A DNA stretch of 34,202 nt from Rubrobacter sp. (GCA_016781775.1 JADDPR010000238.1:1-34202), one strand, 5' to 3'. Positions 1 to 9,586 are shown, counted from the stretch's first letter. The notes: generated from the letters alone by a model not told the origin. Program-made: numbers and translations.

Positions 1-104
1 CTCGCCCGAAGGGATCGCTTGGTCGCGAGATTTCCCGCCGAGTGCCAAGGTGGAACACGGGCTCAATCATTTCGATCAACGCTCCAACGGCTGAAAGCCG
101 GCGG

Positions 105-329
105 CTAACTAAGAAAGATCAGGGCCACCGTCGAGAGGGCGAAGAGGGCGACCACGATCAGGGTGAGCTTGGTCAGGTTCTTCTCCATGACGGTCGTGCC
201 GGAGAAGGTGCTCCCCATTCCGCCGCCGAGGGAGGAAGAGAGACCCCCGCCCTTGCCGGAGTGCAGGAGGATGAGCCCTATAAGGGCGATGCTGAAGATC
301 GTGTGCAGGAATGCGAGTACGTATATCAT
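105..329 (-). CDS. secG: Preprotein translocase subunit SecG
   Basis: SecG is the small accessory subunit of the SecYEG channel in the cytoplasmic membrane and helps SecA-driven export. The 74-residue product has the family's layout: a first membrane helix (about residues 3-22), a polar glycine/serine-rich loop (HSGKGGGLSSSLGGGMGS, about 23-40) and a second helix (about 52-73). The loop sequence is diagnostic. The ATG lies 5 bases after the tpiA stop, so it is probably translated from the glycolytic transcript, and secG after tpiA is a common actinobacterial order. A small stem-loop (CGGCT-GAA-AGCCG, 88-100) follows the stop but has no T-run. I see nothing recognisable in bases 1-87. Confidence 0.93.
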   Translation of the reverse strand: MIYVLAFLHTIFSIALIGLILLHSGKGGGLSSSLGGGMGSTFSGTTVMEKNLTKLTLIVVALFALSTVALIFLS

Positions 330-334
330 GCCGG

Positions 335-1150
335 CTACTCTACCATACGTTCCTGCGCATCATCCTCGTTCTGCGCGACGCTCTGGCGGGCCACCTCGAC
401 GAGCTCTGCGAACGAGTCGGCCTCCAGGGAGGCGCCCCCGACGAGGCCTCCGTCCACGTCGTCCTGCGCCATGATGTCGGCGGCGTTGGACGGCTTGATC
501 GAACCGCCGTAGAGGATGCGGACGCTGTGGGCGAACTCCTCGCCGCCAAGCTCCCCGAGCAGGCCGCGGATCTGCCCTATCGCCTCCTGCGCATCCTCGG
601 GGGAGGCCGTCTCGCCGGTTCCTATCGCCCAGATGGGCTCGTAGGCGAAGACGACCGAATCTCCGGAGGGCGAATCCAGCCCGTCCATCACGGCGCGAAC
701 CTGCCCGGAGACCTTCTCCCACATGCCGCCCGCGTCGCGCTCCTCCTTCGTCTCCCCGACGCAGACGACGGGGATGAGCCCGGCCTCGAGGGCCTTCGCC
801 GCCTTGCGGGCGACGGTCTCGTCCGTCTCCCCGAAGATCTCGCGCCGCTCCGAGTGGCCCACGATCACGGCCTCCGCCCCGACGTCCTTGATCATCGGAG
901 CCGAGACCTCCCCTGTGTACGCCCCGGAGTCCTCGAAGTAGAGGTTCTGAGCCCCCGCCATCACGGCCGAGTCCTCCGTCATCCTGCCGACGGTCGGGAG
1001 CGAGGTGAACGGCGCGAAGACGGCGACGTCGACCTCGTCCGTGGAGTCCGCGACCCTCGGGAGGAGCTTCGCGGCGTAGTCCTCGGCCTCCCGGACGAGC
1101 TTGTTCATCTTCCAGTTCGCCGCCATCATCGGTTTTCTCTGTGCCGCCAT
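335..1150 (-). CDS. tpiA: Triosephosphate isomerase
   Basis: The enzyme interconverts dihydroxyacetone phosphate and glyceraldehyde 3-phosphate in cytosolic glycolysis and gluconeogenesis. The 271-residue product has the full catalytic set: N12 and K14 in NWKMNK, H99 in GHSERRE and E171 in YEPIWAIGTG, plus the phosphate-binding YGGSIKP loop near the C-terminus. The length is slightly above the usual 250 because of a short N-terminal lead and a C-terminal tail of about 20 residues. The ATG is preceded by a G-rich Shine-Dalgarno stretch (GGGGGGAG) overlapping the end of pgk, and the stop-to-start gap is 3 bases. A start at M8 or M9 is also possible. It is the third gene of gap-pgk-tpiA-secG. 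Confidence 0.96.
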   Translation of the reverse strand: MAAQRKPMMAANWKMNKLVREAEDYAAKLLPRVADSTDEVDVAVFAPFTSLPTVGRMTEDSAVMAGAQNLYFEDSGAYTGEVSAPMIKDVGAEAVIVGHSERREIFGETDETVARKAAKALEAGLIPVVCVGETKEERDAGGMWEKVSGQVRAVMDGLDSPSGDSVVFAYEPIWAIGTGETASPEDAQEAIGQIRGLLGELGGEEFAHSVRILYGGSIKPSNAADIMAQDDVDGGLVGGASLEADSFAELVEVARQSVAQNEDDAQERMVE

Positions 1151-1153
1151 GGG

Positions 1154-2341
1154 CTACTCCCCCCTGTCTATCCTGTCCGGCAACACCGCGACGCCGGGCA
1201 ACTCCTTGCCCTCCACGTACTCCAGCGAAGCCCCGCCACCGGTCGAGATGAAGCTCATCTCGTCCTCCAGGCCGAGCTTGCGCACCGCCGCCACGGAATC
1301 ACCGCCCCCGACGACGCTCACCGCCTCACTCTCGGCGACGGCTCTGGCGACCCCCTCGGTCCCCTCCGCGAAGGCCTCGATCTCGAAGACCCCCATCGGC
1401 CCGTTCCAGAACACGGTCCTGGCACCCGCGATGTACGAGCGAAAAGCCTCGACCGACTGGGGTCCCACGTCCAGCCCCATCATGCCGTCCGGTATCTCCC
1501 CAACCGGGACGACGCGAGCCTCCGCGCCCTCCTCCATCGCCTCCGCGACCACCACGTCCACGGGCAGGACCAGCTTGTCGCCGGCCTCCCCCAGAAGCCG
1601 CTTCGCCTCCTCGAGATAGTCGTCCTCCACGAGGGAGTCACCGATCCCGTAGCCCTGGGCCTTGAAGAACGTGAAGCACATCGCCCCGCCGATAAGCAGC
1701 GTGTCCGCGACGCCGAGGAGGCTCTCGATCACCCCGAGCTTGTCCGAAACTTTTGCTCCGCCAAGAATCGCGACGAAAGGCCGCTCAGGCGTGCGCAACA
1801 CGCTATCGAGGTAATCGAGCTCTTCCTGCATCAAGAGCCCTGCTGCGGCGGGCAGCTTCTCCGCGACCCCCACGGTGGTGGCGTGCGCTCGATGGGCCGC
1901 CCCGAAGGCGTCGTTCACGTACAGCTCGGCCAAAGATGCGAGCCCCCCCGCGAGCTTCGGGTCGTTCTTCGTCTCCCCCGGATAAAAACGCGAGTTCTCC
2001 AGCAGCGTAACGCCGCCCTCCGGCGCATCTTCGAGCGCCGCCTCGACCTCGGGGCCGATCGCCTCGTCCAGCTTCTGCACGGGCGCGCCGAGAAGGTCCT
2101 CCAGGCGTTTCGCGACCGGGTCCATCGCGTACTTCGGGTCCGGCTCCCCCTTGGGTCGTCCGAGGTGAGAGATCAGGATGGGCCTGCCGCCACGCTCCAA
2201 AAGGTCCCGCACCGTCGGGAGAGCGCGCCGTATGCGCGTATCGTCGGTGACCTCGCCGTCCTTCACGGGCACGTTGAAGTCGACCCGCACGAGCACCCTC
2301 TTCCCCCCCACATCGAGGTCCTTCACGCTCTTCTTGTTCAC
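1154..2341 (-). CDS. pgk: Phosphoglycerate kinase
   Basis: The enzyme transfers phosphate from 1,3-bisphosphoglycerate to ADP, the first ATP-yielding step of glycolysis. Visible family motifs are RVDFNVP near the N-terminus, SHLGRPKG, the mid-protein LGGAKVSDK and the C-terminal nucleotide-binding loop STGGGASLE. I chose the GTG at 2341 (VNKKSVKDLD, 395 residues) because family members begin at this point and GGGAGG lies just upstream, although the spacing of 3 bases is short. An in-frame TTG at 2365 would add eight residues (LAPTEGRQ) and cannot be excluded. The gene is separated from gap by about 175 bases holding a GTCAGC-type repeat, and is followed 3 bases later by tpiA. Confidence 0.95.
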   Translation of the reverse strand: MNKKSVKDLDVGGKRVLVRVDFNVPVKDGEVTDDTRIRRALPTVRDLLERGGRPILISHLGRPKGEPDPKYAMDPVAKRLEDLLGAPVQKLDEAIGPEVEAALEDAPEGGVTLLENSRFYPGETKNDPKLAGGLASLAELYVNDAFGAAHRAHATTVGVAEKLPAAAGLLMQEELDYLDSVLRTPERPFVAILGGAKVSDKLGVIESLLGVADTLLIGGAMCFTFFKAQGYGIGDSLVEDDYLEEAKRLLGEAGDKLVLPVDVVVAEAMEEGAEARVVPVGEIPDGMMGLDVGPQSVEAFRSYIAGARTVFWNGPMGVFEIEAFAEGTEGVARAVAESEAVSVVGGGDSVAAVRKLGLEDEMSFISTGGGASLEYVEGKELPGVAVLPDRIDRGE

Positions 2342-2484
2342 TTGCCTCCCTTCGGTCGGCGCCAACAGCCCTCAGCCCAAGACGGCGGCCCGCGCATCCC
2401 CTCACCGAAGTCGCGTGGGTGGCCCTGAAAGAGAGGCGCAGCCGGGATCGAGTGCGAACCCCAGCTGCGCGCTGAACTGCCCTT

Positions 2485-2515
2485 GCTGACGGCTTACGGG
2501 CTGACGGCCGACAGC
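2485..2515. repeat. Intergenic CTGACGG-type repeat, copy 1
   Basis: Just after the gap stop codon, GCTGACGG occurs, then CTTACGGG, then CTGACGGCCGACAG. On the minus strand this reads as repeated CGTCAGC units. A second, similar cluster lies at 6578-6610, again just downstream of a minus-strand gene. The rest of the pgk-gap spacer shows no gene. I see this as a degenerate short repeat of unknown role, possibly a dispersed intergenic element or an mRNA 3' structure. Confidence 0.45.
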
Positions 2516-2517
2516 TC

Positions 2518-3522
<1,005 letters not shown>

Positions 3523-3554
3523 AGGTGTCTCCTTCTCTCGCTCGTCGCCAGCTT

Positions 3555-3560
3555 ACTATA
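3555..3560 (-). promoter_or_regulatory. Probable -10 element of the gap promoter
   Basis: TATAGT on the minus strand, 32 bases upstream of the gap GTG, leaves room for a short leader containing the AAGGAG site. No good -35 hexamer is visible at 16-18 bases, and the upstream stem-loop overlaps that position. Confidence 0.45.
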
Positions 3561-3564
3561 TTGT

Positions 3565-3595
3565 CCCCTCACCGTCGGACGGCTAACGCGAGGGG
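3565..3595 (-). terminator. Stem-loop between whiA and gap
   Basis: An outer stem CCCCTC/GAGGGG encloses a tight inner hairpin CCGTC-G-GACGG. It lies 17 bases past the whiA stop and directly before the gap -10. There is no T-run, so it may be a Rho-independent terminator variant, an mRNA 3' stabiliser or an operator. Confidence 0.35.
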
Positions 3596-3611
3596 GGAAT
3601 CACACCCGCCC

Positions 3612-4481
3612 CTACCCCTGGGCCCCACCCCTGGCGATCTCGACGAGCCTCCTCAGGCGATGATTTGCAGCACTCTTGGAGAGGCCGCCCAGGCGCGCAA
3701 GGTCCGTGAGGGAGGCATCCGGGTTCTCCAGACGCAGCTCCAGCATCTCCCGCAAGGCCGGCGGCAGGCTCCCGGGGTCGAGGTTCTCCAGCGCCTCCCC
3801 CTGCAGGGCGGCGGCGACGGCGGTCCGGTTCGCGTTGGCCGCGTCGAAGTTCGTTACGCGGTTGGCGTTGGCCTTCGCCTCCCCGACGATGGCGCGGGCC
3901 TCGTACTCGAGGACGGCGTCGTGCAGGCCCATGCGGGCCAGGATCGCGGTGACCCCCTCGGCGCTCTTGGTGTACGCCACGTAACGCCCCCGTCGGTGCG
4001 CGACCTTGAGGGGAACGGGCGAGAGACGGGCCACGCGCCTGACGAACTCCTCGCTCTTGTGGACGAACTCGAGGTGGTGACCGCGCCGGTAGCCGGGACC
4101 GGTGAGGGAGCCCGCGCCCTGAAAAGCCCCGCGAAGGTAGGAGATCCCGGCCGCGCCCCCACGGACGGCGCGACCACGCTCGACGCGAAGCTCTTCTACC
4201 GCCTGGACGGCGCGGTTCCCCTCTACCCTCACGGCGTAACGCTGACGGCCGAAGGAGCCCGGCGAGTAGGTCGTTAGCCCCGACTCCAACCCGAACTCCG
4301 AGCGCCAGAGGCGCACCACGGAGCGGGCGACGGGGGCGCTCGTCGTGCGGACCGTCGCGCCTGTCTCGTCGACCGTCCCGGCGGCGTCGAGTAGGCCCGC
4401 GAGCTCGGCCCTCCGGCCCGGCCCCGGCTCGGCCACCCGGGCGGCGAGCTGGCGGCGGAGCTCAGAGGCGAACGAGGGCAA
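3612..4481 (-). CDS. whiA: WhiA, sporulation-type transcription regulator
   Basis: WhiA is a DNA-binding protein conserved in Gram-positives. It controls sporulation septation genes in Streptomyces and affects cell division in Bacillus. The 289-residue product has the N-terminal degenerate LAGLIDADG homing-endonuclease-like fold (about 1-190, with FASELRRQL at the start and GAFQGAGSL) and a C-terminal helix-turn-helix (LTDLARLGGLSKSAANHRL, about 258-276). The start is TTG at 4481, placed by the family's conserved SFASE beginning. It overlaps the end of yvcK by 20 bases, so translation is probably coupled. It is last in the rapZ-yvcK-whiA cluster. No endonuclease activity is expected in this family. 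Confidence 0.92.
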   Translation of the reverse strand: MPSFASELRRQLAARVAEPGPGRRAELAGLLDAAGTVDETGATVRTTSAPVARSVVRLWRSEFGLESGLTTYSPGSFGRQRYAVRVEGNRAVQAVEELRVERGRAVRGGAAGISYLRGAFQGAGSLTGPGYRRGHHLEFVHKSEEFVRRVARLSPVPLKVAHRRGRYVAYTKSAEGVTAILARMGLHDAVLEYEARAIVGEAKANANRVTNFDAANANRTAVAAALQGEALENLDPGSLPPALREMLELRLENPDASLTDLARLGGLSKSAANHRLRRLVEIARGGAQG

Positions 4482-5430
4482 GCTGGCGCACCTCTTCTGC
4501 GAGACGGTCCGCGTCGTGGCGCAGCGAGGATCGGGTGGCGGCTTCGCGTGAGATCAGGTCGGCCTCCCGCACGCGCACCCCCATCGCACGGATCTTCTCC
4601 CCATCGACCACGACCGGCATCGCCCCCTCGGACTCGTAGCGTCCCACAAGCTCGGCGCTCAAGGGCTGTGCGTGTACGAGCACGTCCGTCACGATGGGAC
4701 CGGCGTGTTCGGCGATCGCCCGGAGGTGGTCGGAGACCGCGTACCCGTCCGTCTCCCCCGGCTGCGTCATCACGTTCGCGACGTACACGACCGGCCCCCG
4801 AAAATCCGCCAAAGCCTCCCGGACACCACCGCCCAGGAGCGCCGGGATCGTGCTCGTCCAAAGACTCCCCGAGCTCAAGACCACCACGTCCGCCCCCTCG
4901 ACCGCCTCGATCACGCCGGCCGGGGCCGGAGCCCCTTCCGGCTCCACGGTCACCCTTTGTATGGGTTTTCCGGCCTCGTGGACCGCGGACTCGCCGCGGG
5001 CCGCGGTGCCGTCGGCGTAGTGGGCGACGAGCGTCAGGCTCTCGGTCGCGGCCGGGAAGACGCGGCCCTTCACCCGTAGGAAACGCCCGGCCTGCTCGAC
5101 CCCCTCGCAGAAGCCGCCGGCGATGTCCGAGAGAGCCGCGATGATGATGTTCCCGACCGAGTGGTCCGAGAGCTCTCCTCCGCCTTCGAAGCGGTAGCCG
5201 AAGACCTCGGCGAGGCGCTTCCTGCCCGCCAGCGCGATCAGGCAGTTCCTCACGTCCCCCGGAGGGGCCACCCCGAGCTCCTGACGAAGCCTGCCGCTGG
5301 ATCCCCCGTCGTCCGCCACCGTCACGACCGCCGCGAGCTCCCCCACCCGTTCCCTCAAACCCCGGAGCAACACGGGCAACCCCGTGCCCCCGCCGAACGC
5401 GACCACCCGCAAACCGTCCTGCCTGCCCAT
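4462..5430 (-). CDS. yvcK: YvcK (CofD-like gluconeogenesis factor)
   Basis: This belongs to the UPF0052/CofD-like family. In Bacillus YvcK binds UDP-sugars, is needed for growth on gluconeogenic substrates and affects cell shape. The Mycobacterium homologue is called CuvA. The 322-residue product starts with the Rossmann-like AFGGGTGLPVLLRGL (about 10-24), followed by TVADDGGSSGRLR and PPGDVRNCLIAL, all hallmarks of the family. ATG is at 5430. There is no Shine-Dalgarno; instead a TATACT hexamer ends 7 bases upstream, pointing to a leaderless transcript. It sits between a glutathionyl-hydroquinone reductase gene and whiA rather than directly after rapZ. Confidence 0.93.
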   Translation of the reverse strand: MGRQDGLRVVAFGGGTGLPVLLRGLRERVGELAAVVTVADDGGSSGRLRQELGVAPPGDVRNCLIALAGRKRLAEVFGYRFEGGGELSDHSVGNIIIAALSDIAGGFCEGVEQAGRFLRVKGRVFPAATESLTLVAHYADGTAARGESAVHEAGKPIQRVTVEPEGAPAPAGVIEAVEGADVVVLSSGSLWTSTIPALLGGGVREALADFRGPVVYVANVMTQPGETDGYAVSDHLRAIAEHAGPIVTDVLVHAQPLSAELVGRYESEGAMPVVVDGEKIRAMGVRVREADLISREAATRSSLRHDADRLAEEVRQLALVRL

Positions 5431-5437
5431 AAAGGGG

Positions 5438-5443
5438 AGTATA
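5438..5443 (-). promoter_or_regulatory. -10 element for leaderless yvcK transcript
   Basis: TATACT on the minus strand is separated from the yvcK ATG by exactly 7 bases (CCCCTTT), so transcription would start at or next to the A of the ATG. A weak -35 candidate TTCGCG lies 17 bases upstream, inside the end of the previous gene. Confidence 0.5.
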
Positions 5444-5451
5444 AACGCGCC

Positions 5452-6429
5452 CTAGGAGCCCGCGAACCGGTCGCGGTCGTGGGGCTCGTCGAAGTCGATG
5501 ATCGGACCCTTCGGCACTATCCGGCTCGGGTTGATGCTCTCGTGGCTCCGGTAGTAGTGCTTCTTTATGTGGTCCAGGTTCGCCGTCTCGGCGACGCCGG
5601 GCTGCTGGTACAGATCCTTGGTGTAATTCCACAGGTTCGGGTAGTCGACGATGCGCCGGAGGTTGCACTTGAAGTGGCCGACGTACACGGGGTCGAAGCG
5701 CAAGAGGGTCGGGAACATGCACCAGTCGGCCTCCGTGATCCTCTCGCCGCACAGATAACGTCGCTCCCCCAGGACCTCCTCCCAGTGGTTCAGCGCCTCG
5801 AAGAGCTCCGTCACGGCCTCGTCGTAGGCGGGCTGCTTCATGGCGAAACCGGTGCGGTAGACGCCGTTGTTGATGGGTTCGTAGATCTCGTCGATCACCC
5901 GGTCCACCTCCTCCCGGAGGTCCTCCGGGCAGAAGTCCAGATCGGCCCGGACCCCCTCGACCCCGTCGAACTCGTGGTCGAGCATGCGGATGATCTCGCG
6001 CGACTCGTTGTTCACGATCGTGCCGGTCTCCTTGTCCCAGAGCACGGGGGTGGTGACCCTACCGGTGTAGCTCGGATCGGCCTTCTGGTAGACCTCGCGC
6101 AGGTACCTGGCCCCGTTGACGTCGTCTGGCACCTCGCCCGGCTCGCCATACCAGCCCCAGCCGTCGTCCCCCATGTACGAGCCGACGACGGACATCGAGA
6201 TGGCATCTTCTAGCCCCTTGAGCTTGCGCAGGATCGCCGTCCTGTGAGCCCACGGACAGGCCCAGGCGACGTACAGATGGTACCGCCCGGCCTCGGCCCC
6301 AAACCCGCTCGACCCGTCCGCCGTTACCCGATCCCGGAACGAGGTGGTCGAGCGTACGAACCGCCCCTCGGAGTCCCTCGGGATGCGCTCCTCGGTCTTC
6401 CACTCGCCCTCGACCAGCATGCCTGGCAT
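5452..6429 (-). CDS. Glutathionyl-hydroquinone reductase (Xi-class GST)
   Basis: Members of the YqjG/ECM4/PcpF family reduce S-glutathionyl-hydroquinones to hydroquinone using glutathione in the cytosol. The catalytic cysteine is in YVAWACPWAHR (about residues 55-65), typical of the Xi class. TTPVLWDKETGTIVNNES is the glutathione-binding region, and the C-terminal half matches the helical GST domain (RYLCGERITEADW). I chose ATG at 6429 (325 residues) because GGAGG lies 7 bases upstream. Upstream in-frame TTG (6489) and ATG (6460-6462) have no ribosome site. The gene is inserted between rapZ and yvcK, which are normally adjacent. Its presence implies glutathione or another low-molecular-weight thiol in this actinobacterium. 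Confidence 0.9.
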   Translation of the reverse strand: MPGMLVEGEWKTEERIPRDSEGRFVRSTTSFRDRVTADGSSGFGAEAGRYHLYVAWACPWAHRTAILRKLKGLEDAISMSVVGSYMGDDGWGWYGEPGEVPDDVNGARYLREVYQKADPSYTGRVTTPVLWDKETGTIVNNESREIIRMLDHEFDGVEGVRADLDFCPEDLREEVDRVIDEIYEPINNGVYRTGFAMKQPAYDEAVTELFEALNHWEEVLGERRYLCGERITEADWCMFPTLLRFDPVYVGHFKCNLRRIVDYPNLWNYTKDLYQQPGVAETANLDHIKKHYYRSHESINPSRIVPKGPIIDFDEPHDRDRFAGS

Positions 6430-6577
6430 ACGAAAACCTCCGGTTTCTTGGTTTGTCGGCATTTCAGTGCTCAGTTTGGCGGCGTCCAACGCTGCTCCCC
6501 AATGACCACGATTCTATCGGCTGTCCAGGCTCCGGGAGAGCCGGGGATCACCACCCTTCCGTGATCAAAGCCTTTCT

Positions 6578-6610
6578 GCTGACGGGCTGAAAACCTGACC
6601 GGCTGACAAT
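6578..6610. repeat. Intergenic CTGACGG-type repeat, copy 2
   Basis: TGCTGACGGGCTGA, then AAACCTGACCGGCTGACAAT: four closely spaced (G)CTGA(C) units in the rapZ/reductase spacer, resembling the cluster at 2485-2515. It lies 19 bases past the rapZ stop on the minus strand. The rest of this 199-base spacer (6430-6628) shows no gene. Confidence 0.45.
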
Positions 6611-6628
6611 CCCGAGGCACCCGCTTCG

Positions 6629-7549
6629 TCAGCGCCCTAGATCCCGGTGCCGAACGAAGAGATCGATCTCCGGGCCGTCCACACCCTCCTCCCGGAGGTG
6701 GCGCGCGATCTCCTCGACGATAGCGACCGAGCGGTGACGTCCTCCGGTGCAGCCTATACCCAGAGTGAAGTAAGTCTTGCCTTCGGCGGCGTAGCGCGGA
6801 ATCAGGAACGCCAAAAGGTCGCGGAGGTGGGCGAGAAACGTCTTGGTGTCCTCCTGACCGAGCACGGCGTCGCGGACGGGCTCGTCGTGCCCGGTCAAGG
6901 GACGTAGGGCGGGATCGTAGTGCGGGTTCGGGAGGAAGCGGACGTCGAGGAGCATGTCCACGTCCATCGGAGCCCCATGTTTGAAGCCGAAGGAGGTGAC
7001 GCTGACCGAGAGCCGCCCCTCATGCGACTCGATGAGCCGGGCAAAGCGCTTGCGGGACTCGGCGGCGTTCAGGGACGAGGTGTCCACGACGATGTCGGCC
7101 CTCTCTTTGAGGCCCGCGAGGTCGCGCCGCTCGGTCCCTATCGCCGCGAGGATATCCCCGTTCTTGGCCGCGGGATGCGGCCTCCGGCTCTCCTTGTAGC
7201 GGCTCACGAGCGTCTTGTCGTCGGCCTCCACGAAGACGATCTGCGGCTCCCAGCCGCTCTCGCCCTTGACGAAGTCGAGACCCGTCTCCAGCTCCTCGCC
7301 GAAGTACCTGCGACCCCGGATATCCACCACGACGACCACCCCGGCCGAGTTGTCCCGCTCCGACGGGGAGAGCGCCAGGACGTTCGGGATCATCTTCGGC
7401 GGAAGGTTGTCGATGCAGTAGTACCCGGCGTCCTCGAAAGCCTTCAGGAGCCCGGTCTTTCCGGCCCCCGACAGCCCCGTGACCATGATCAGACGCCGCC
7501 CCCCTGGGCTTGGGGCCTGACCAACGGGAGAGTCCCCGCCGTTCGTCAT
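6629..7549 (-). CDS. rapZ: RapZ/YvcJ nucleotide-binding protein
   Basis: RapZ is a P-loop protein. In E. coli it is an RNase adaptor that controls GlmZ and so glucosamine-6-phosphate synthase. In Gram-positives YvcJ has GTPase/ATPase activity and its RNA role is less clear. The 306-residue product has Walker A GLSGAGKT (25-32), then GYYCIDNLPP, VVDIRGRRYF, FLPNPHYDPALRPLTG and the C-terminal GCTGGRHRSVAIVE, all diagnostic. ATG is at 7549 and only a weak AGGGTAG lies upstream. It heads the rapZ-(reductase)-yvcK-whiA group. Whether it acts on RNA here is unknown; no GlmZ-like RNA was seen. Confidence 0.94.
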   Translation of the reverse strand: MTNGGDSPVGQAPSPGGRRLIMVTGLSGAGKTGLLKAFEDAGYYCIDNLPPKMIPNVLALSPSERDNSAGVVVVVDIRGRRYFGEELETGLDFVKGESGWEPQIVFVEADDKTLVSRYKESRRPHPAAKNGDILAAIGTERRDLAGLKERADIVVDTSSLNAAESRKRFARLIESHEGRLSVSVTSFGFKHGAPMDVDMLLDVRFLPNPHYDPALRPLTGHDEPVRDAVLGQEDTKTFLAHLRDLLAFLIPRYAAEGKTYFTLGIGCTGGRHRSVAIVEEIARHLREEGVDGPEIDLFVRHRDLGR

Positions 7550-7633
7550 ATTCTCGGTCTACCCTGCGCTGGAATCATCGATTAGGCCGAGCGTATCATC
7601 GGAGACGGGGGGTCGCAACGCATTTTCGTATAT

Positions 7634-7648
7634 TTAAAGGACCTTTAA
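7634..7648. promoter_or_regulatory. 15-bp palindrome between uvrC and rapZ
   Basis: TTAAAGG-A-CCTTTAA is a perfect palindrome around one central base, AT-rich against a GC-rich background. It lies 85 bases upstream of the rapZ start and about 95 bases past the uvrC stop. A small hairpin CCTCC-CTGT-GGAGG follows at about 7654-7667. It could be an operator for rapZ or part of the uvrC 3' end. No known regulator site was recognised. Confidence 0.4.
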
Positions 7649-7744
7649 CGCTGCCTCCCTGTGGAGGGGGTACGGCAAAGCGGTCGCTCCGATCCCATAG
7701 ATCCGTTGCGGTCCTGCCTCCAAACCCCGAGGACCTCACCCCGT

Positions 7745-9586
7745 TCAGCGATGCAACCGGGCGTGGATCTCGCGGGCTACCCTGTACGGCAGCCTGGGGA
7801 CGGCTTCTAGCTCCTCCACCGAGGCGTTGACGAACGCCTCCGGGGTACCGAAGTGCTCCAGAAGCTTTTTCTTGCGCGCGGGGCCGACGCCGGGCAGTTC
7901 GTCGAGGACGGAGGCTGTCATCGCCTGGCCGCGGAGCTTGCGGTGGTAGGTGTTGGCGAAGCGGTGCGCCTCGTCCCGGACGCGCTGCAGGAGGTGCAGC
8001 TCCGGGGAGTCGCGACGCAGGATCACCGGCTCCGGCCGGCCCGGCTGAAAGACCTCCTCGTCGCGCTTGGCCAGGGAGCGCAGGGTGATGTCGGGAAGAT
8101 CCTTGCCCACCCCCATCTCCTTGAAGATCGGGACGACCGCCGAGAGCTGGCCCTTGCCGCCGTCGAGGAGGACGAGGTCCGGGGCGGGGAACTTCTCGTC
8201 GCCCTCCGCCAGCCGGTCGAGACGGCGCCGCAGGACCTCCGCCATGCTCGAGAAGTCGTCGGCCCCCTCGACCGTCTTGATCTTGAACCGTCGATACTGG
8301 TCCTTCGCCGGCCTGCCGCCCTGGAAGACGACCATCGAGGCGACGGAGTTCGTCCCCATGGTGTTCGATATGTCGTAGCACTCGATGCGCATCGGCAGCC
8401 TTGGAAGAGCGAGCTCCTCGCGCAGGGCGTCCAGGGTCGAGGCGACCTGGTTGCGCTGGGACTCCTCCACCAGCTTCTCGTGCGAGAGGCCGAGCTTGGC
8501 GTTCCGCTCGGCCATCTCGAGGATGCGCCGTTTGTCCCCCCTCTTCGGACGATGCACGTCGACCTTCGTCCCCCGAAGCTCCGAGAGGTGATCCTCGAGC
8601 GGGGCGAGCGCCTCGTCCGTCTCGTCCGTCCCCACGAGGACCTCGCGCGGGACGGCATTCCCCGAATCGTAAAACTGGGGGACAAACTGGAGCGCCACGG
8701 CGTCCGCCGGCGACTCCGCGTAGTTGTCCAGAAGAAAAGAATCGCGGTTGACGATCTGGCCCCCGCGCACGGCGAAGACCTGAACGCAAGCGGACTCCCC
8801 CTCGGCGTACGCCCCGAAGGCATCGAAGGAGTCCTCGGAGGCGATCGTCGCCTGCTGGCGGTCGCGGACGTGGGTGAGGGCCGAGAGCTCGTCGCGAAGC
8901 TTCGCCGCCCTCTCGAAGTCCATCTCCCGGGCGGCCTCTTTCATCGCCACCTCGCGCTCGCGGATAAGGTGGTCGACCCTGCCCTCCAGAAAGGCGACGA
9001 CGTCCGAGATTATGCCGTCGTAGTCCTCCTTGGAGATCGCACCGACGCAAGGCGCCGCCGAGCGCCCGATGTGATAGTTCAGGCACGGCACCCCGCTTCT
9101 ACGTCCCGGCTCGGGGCCCCGGCACTTCCTGAACCGGAACGTCCTGTTCAGAACGTCCAGCGTCGAGTGCACGGAGCTCGCGCTCGGAAACGGCCCGAAG
9201 TAGCGGTGGCGCCCGTCCCGCGTCGCGCGCGTGGCGTAGACCCTCGGGTACTCGTCCCCGGTCGTCACCACGATGTACGGGTAGCTCTTGTCGTCCTTGA
9301 GCGAGGCGTTGAAGCGAGGACGATGGCGCTTAATGAGGTTCGCCTCCAACACCAGCGCCTCGGTCTCGCTCCTGGTGACGATGAAATCTATGCGCCGGAC
9401 GCGCTCGCGTAACTCCCCAATCTTCGGCCGCCCGTCGCCGGACTTCGTGAAGTAGTTGGCGACGCGCGAGCGGATGTTCTTCGCCTTACCGACGTAGATA
9501 ACCCGATCCTCGGCATCCTTGAAGATGTAGACGCCGGGTGAGGTCGGTAGGTGCGAGCGATCGGGATACCCGTTCTTCTGAACCAT
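7745..9586 (-). CDS. uvrC: Excinuclease ABC subunit C
   Basis: UvrC makes the dual incisions around DNA lesions in nucleotide excision repair, recruited by the UvrB-DNA complex. From ATG 9586 the product is 613 residues, normal for the family. The N-terminal GIY-YIG nuclease reads SPGVYIFKD then [14 protein letters not shown] (about 14-42). A UVR/UvrB-binding motif (about 205-235, [16 protein letters not shown]) follows, then the RNase H-like endonuclease with RIECYDISN and [10 protein letters not shown], and a C-terminal helix-hairpin-helix ([19 protein letters not shown]). An upstream in-frame GTG at 9625 precedes the -10 element and is unlikely. TATAAT ends 7 bases before the ATG, so the mRNA is probably leaderless. 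Confidence 0.96.
   Translation of the reverse strand: MVQKNGYPDRSHLPTSPGVYIFKDAEDRVIYVGKAKNIRSRVANYFTKSGDGRPKIGELRERVRRIDFIVTRSETEALVLEANLIKRHRPRFNASLKDDKSYPYIVVTTGDEYPRVYATRATRDGRHRYFGPFPSASSVHSTLDVLNRTFRFRKCRGPEPGRRSGVPCLNYHIGRSAAPCVGAISKEDYDGIISDVVAFLEGRVDHLIREREVAMKEAAREMDFERAAKLRDELSALTHVRDRQQATIASEDSFDAFGAYAEGESACVQVFAVRGGQIVNRDSFLLDNYAESPADAVALQFVPQFYDSGNAVPREVLVGTDETDEALAPLEDHLSELRGTKVDVHRPKRGDKRRILEMAERNAKLGLSHEKLVEESQRNQVASTLDALREELALPRLPMRIECYDISNTMGTNSVASMVVFQGGRPAKDQYRRFKIKTVEGADDFSSMAEVLRRRLDRLAEGDEKFPAPDLVLLDGGKGQLSAVVPIFKEMGVGKDLPDITLRSLAKRDEEVFQPGRPEPVILRRDSPELHLLQRVRDEAHRFANTYHRKLRGQAMTASVLDELPGVGPARKKKLLEHFGTPEAFVNASVEELEAVPRLPYRVAREIHARLHR

Noticed and set aside
1-104. tRNA gene next to secG
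   Set aside because: tRNA genes often follow secG, but neither strand folds into a cloverleaf or shows a GGTTCGA-like T-loop.
311-2428. Very long plus-strand open frame opposite tpiA and pgk
   Set aside because: It is antisense to two certain glycolytic genes, arises from GC-rich codon bias and shows no recognisable motif or ribosome site. The same holds for frames opposite uvrA (15100-17982), uvrC (7853-9412), uvrB (26241-27728), rpsA (30265-31566) and polA (32427-34184).
3612-4481. Homing endonuclease
   Set aside because: The LAGLIDADG-like fold belongs to WhiA, which is not a nuclease. The helix-turn-helix and gene context fit WhiA.
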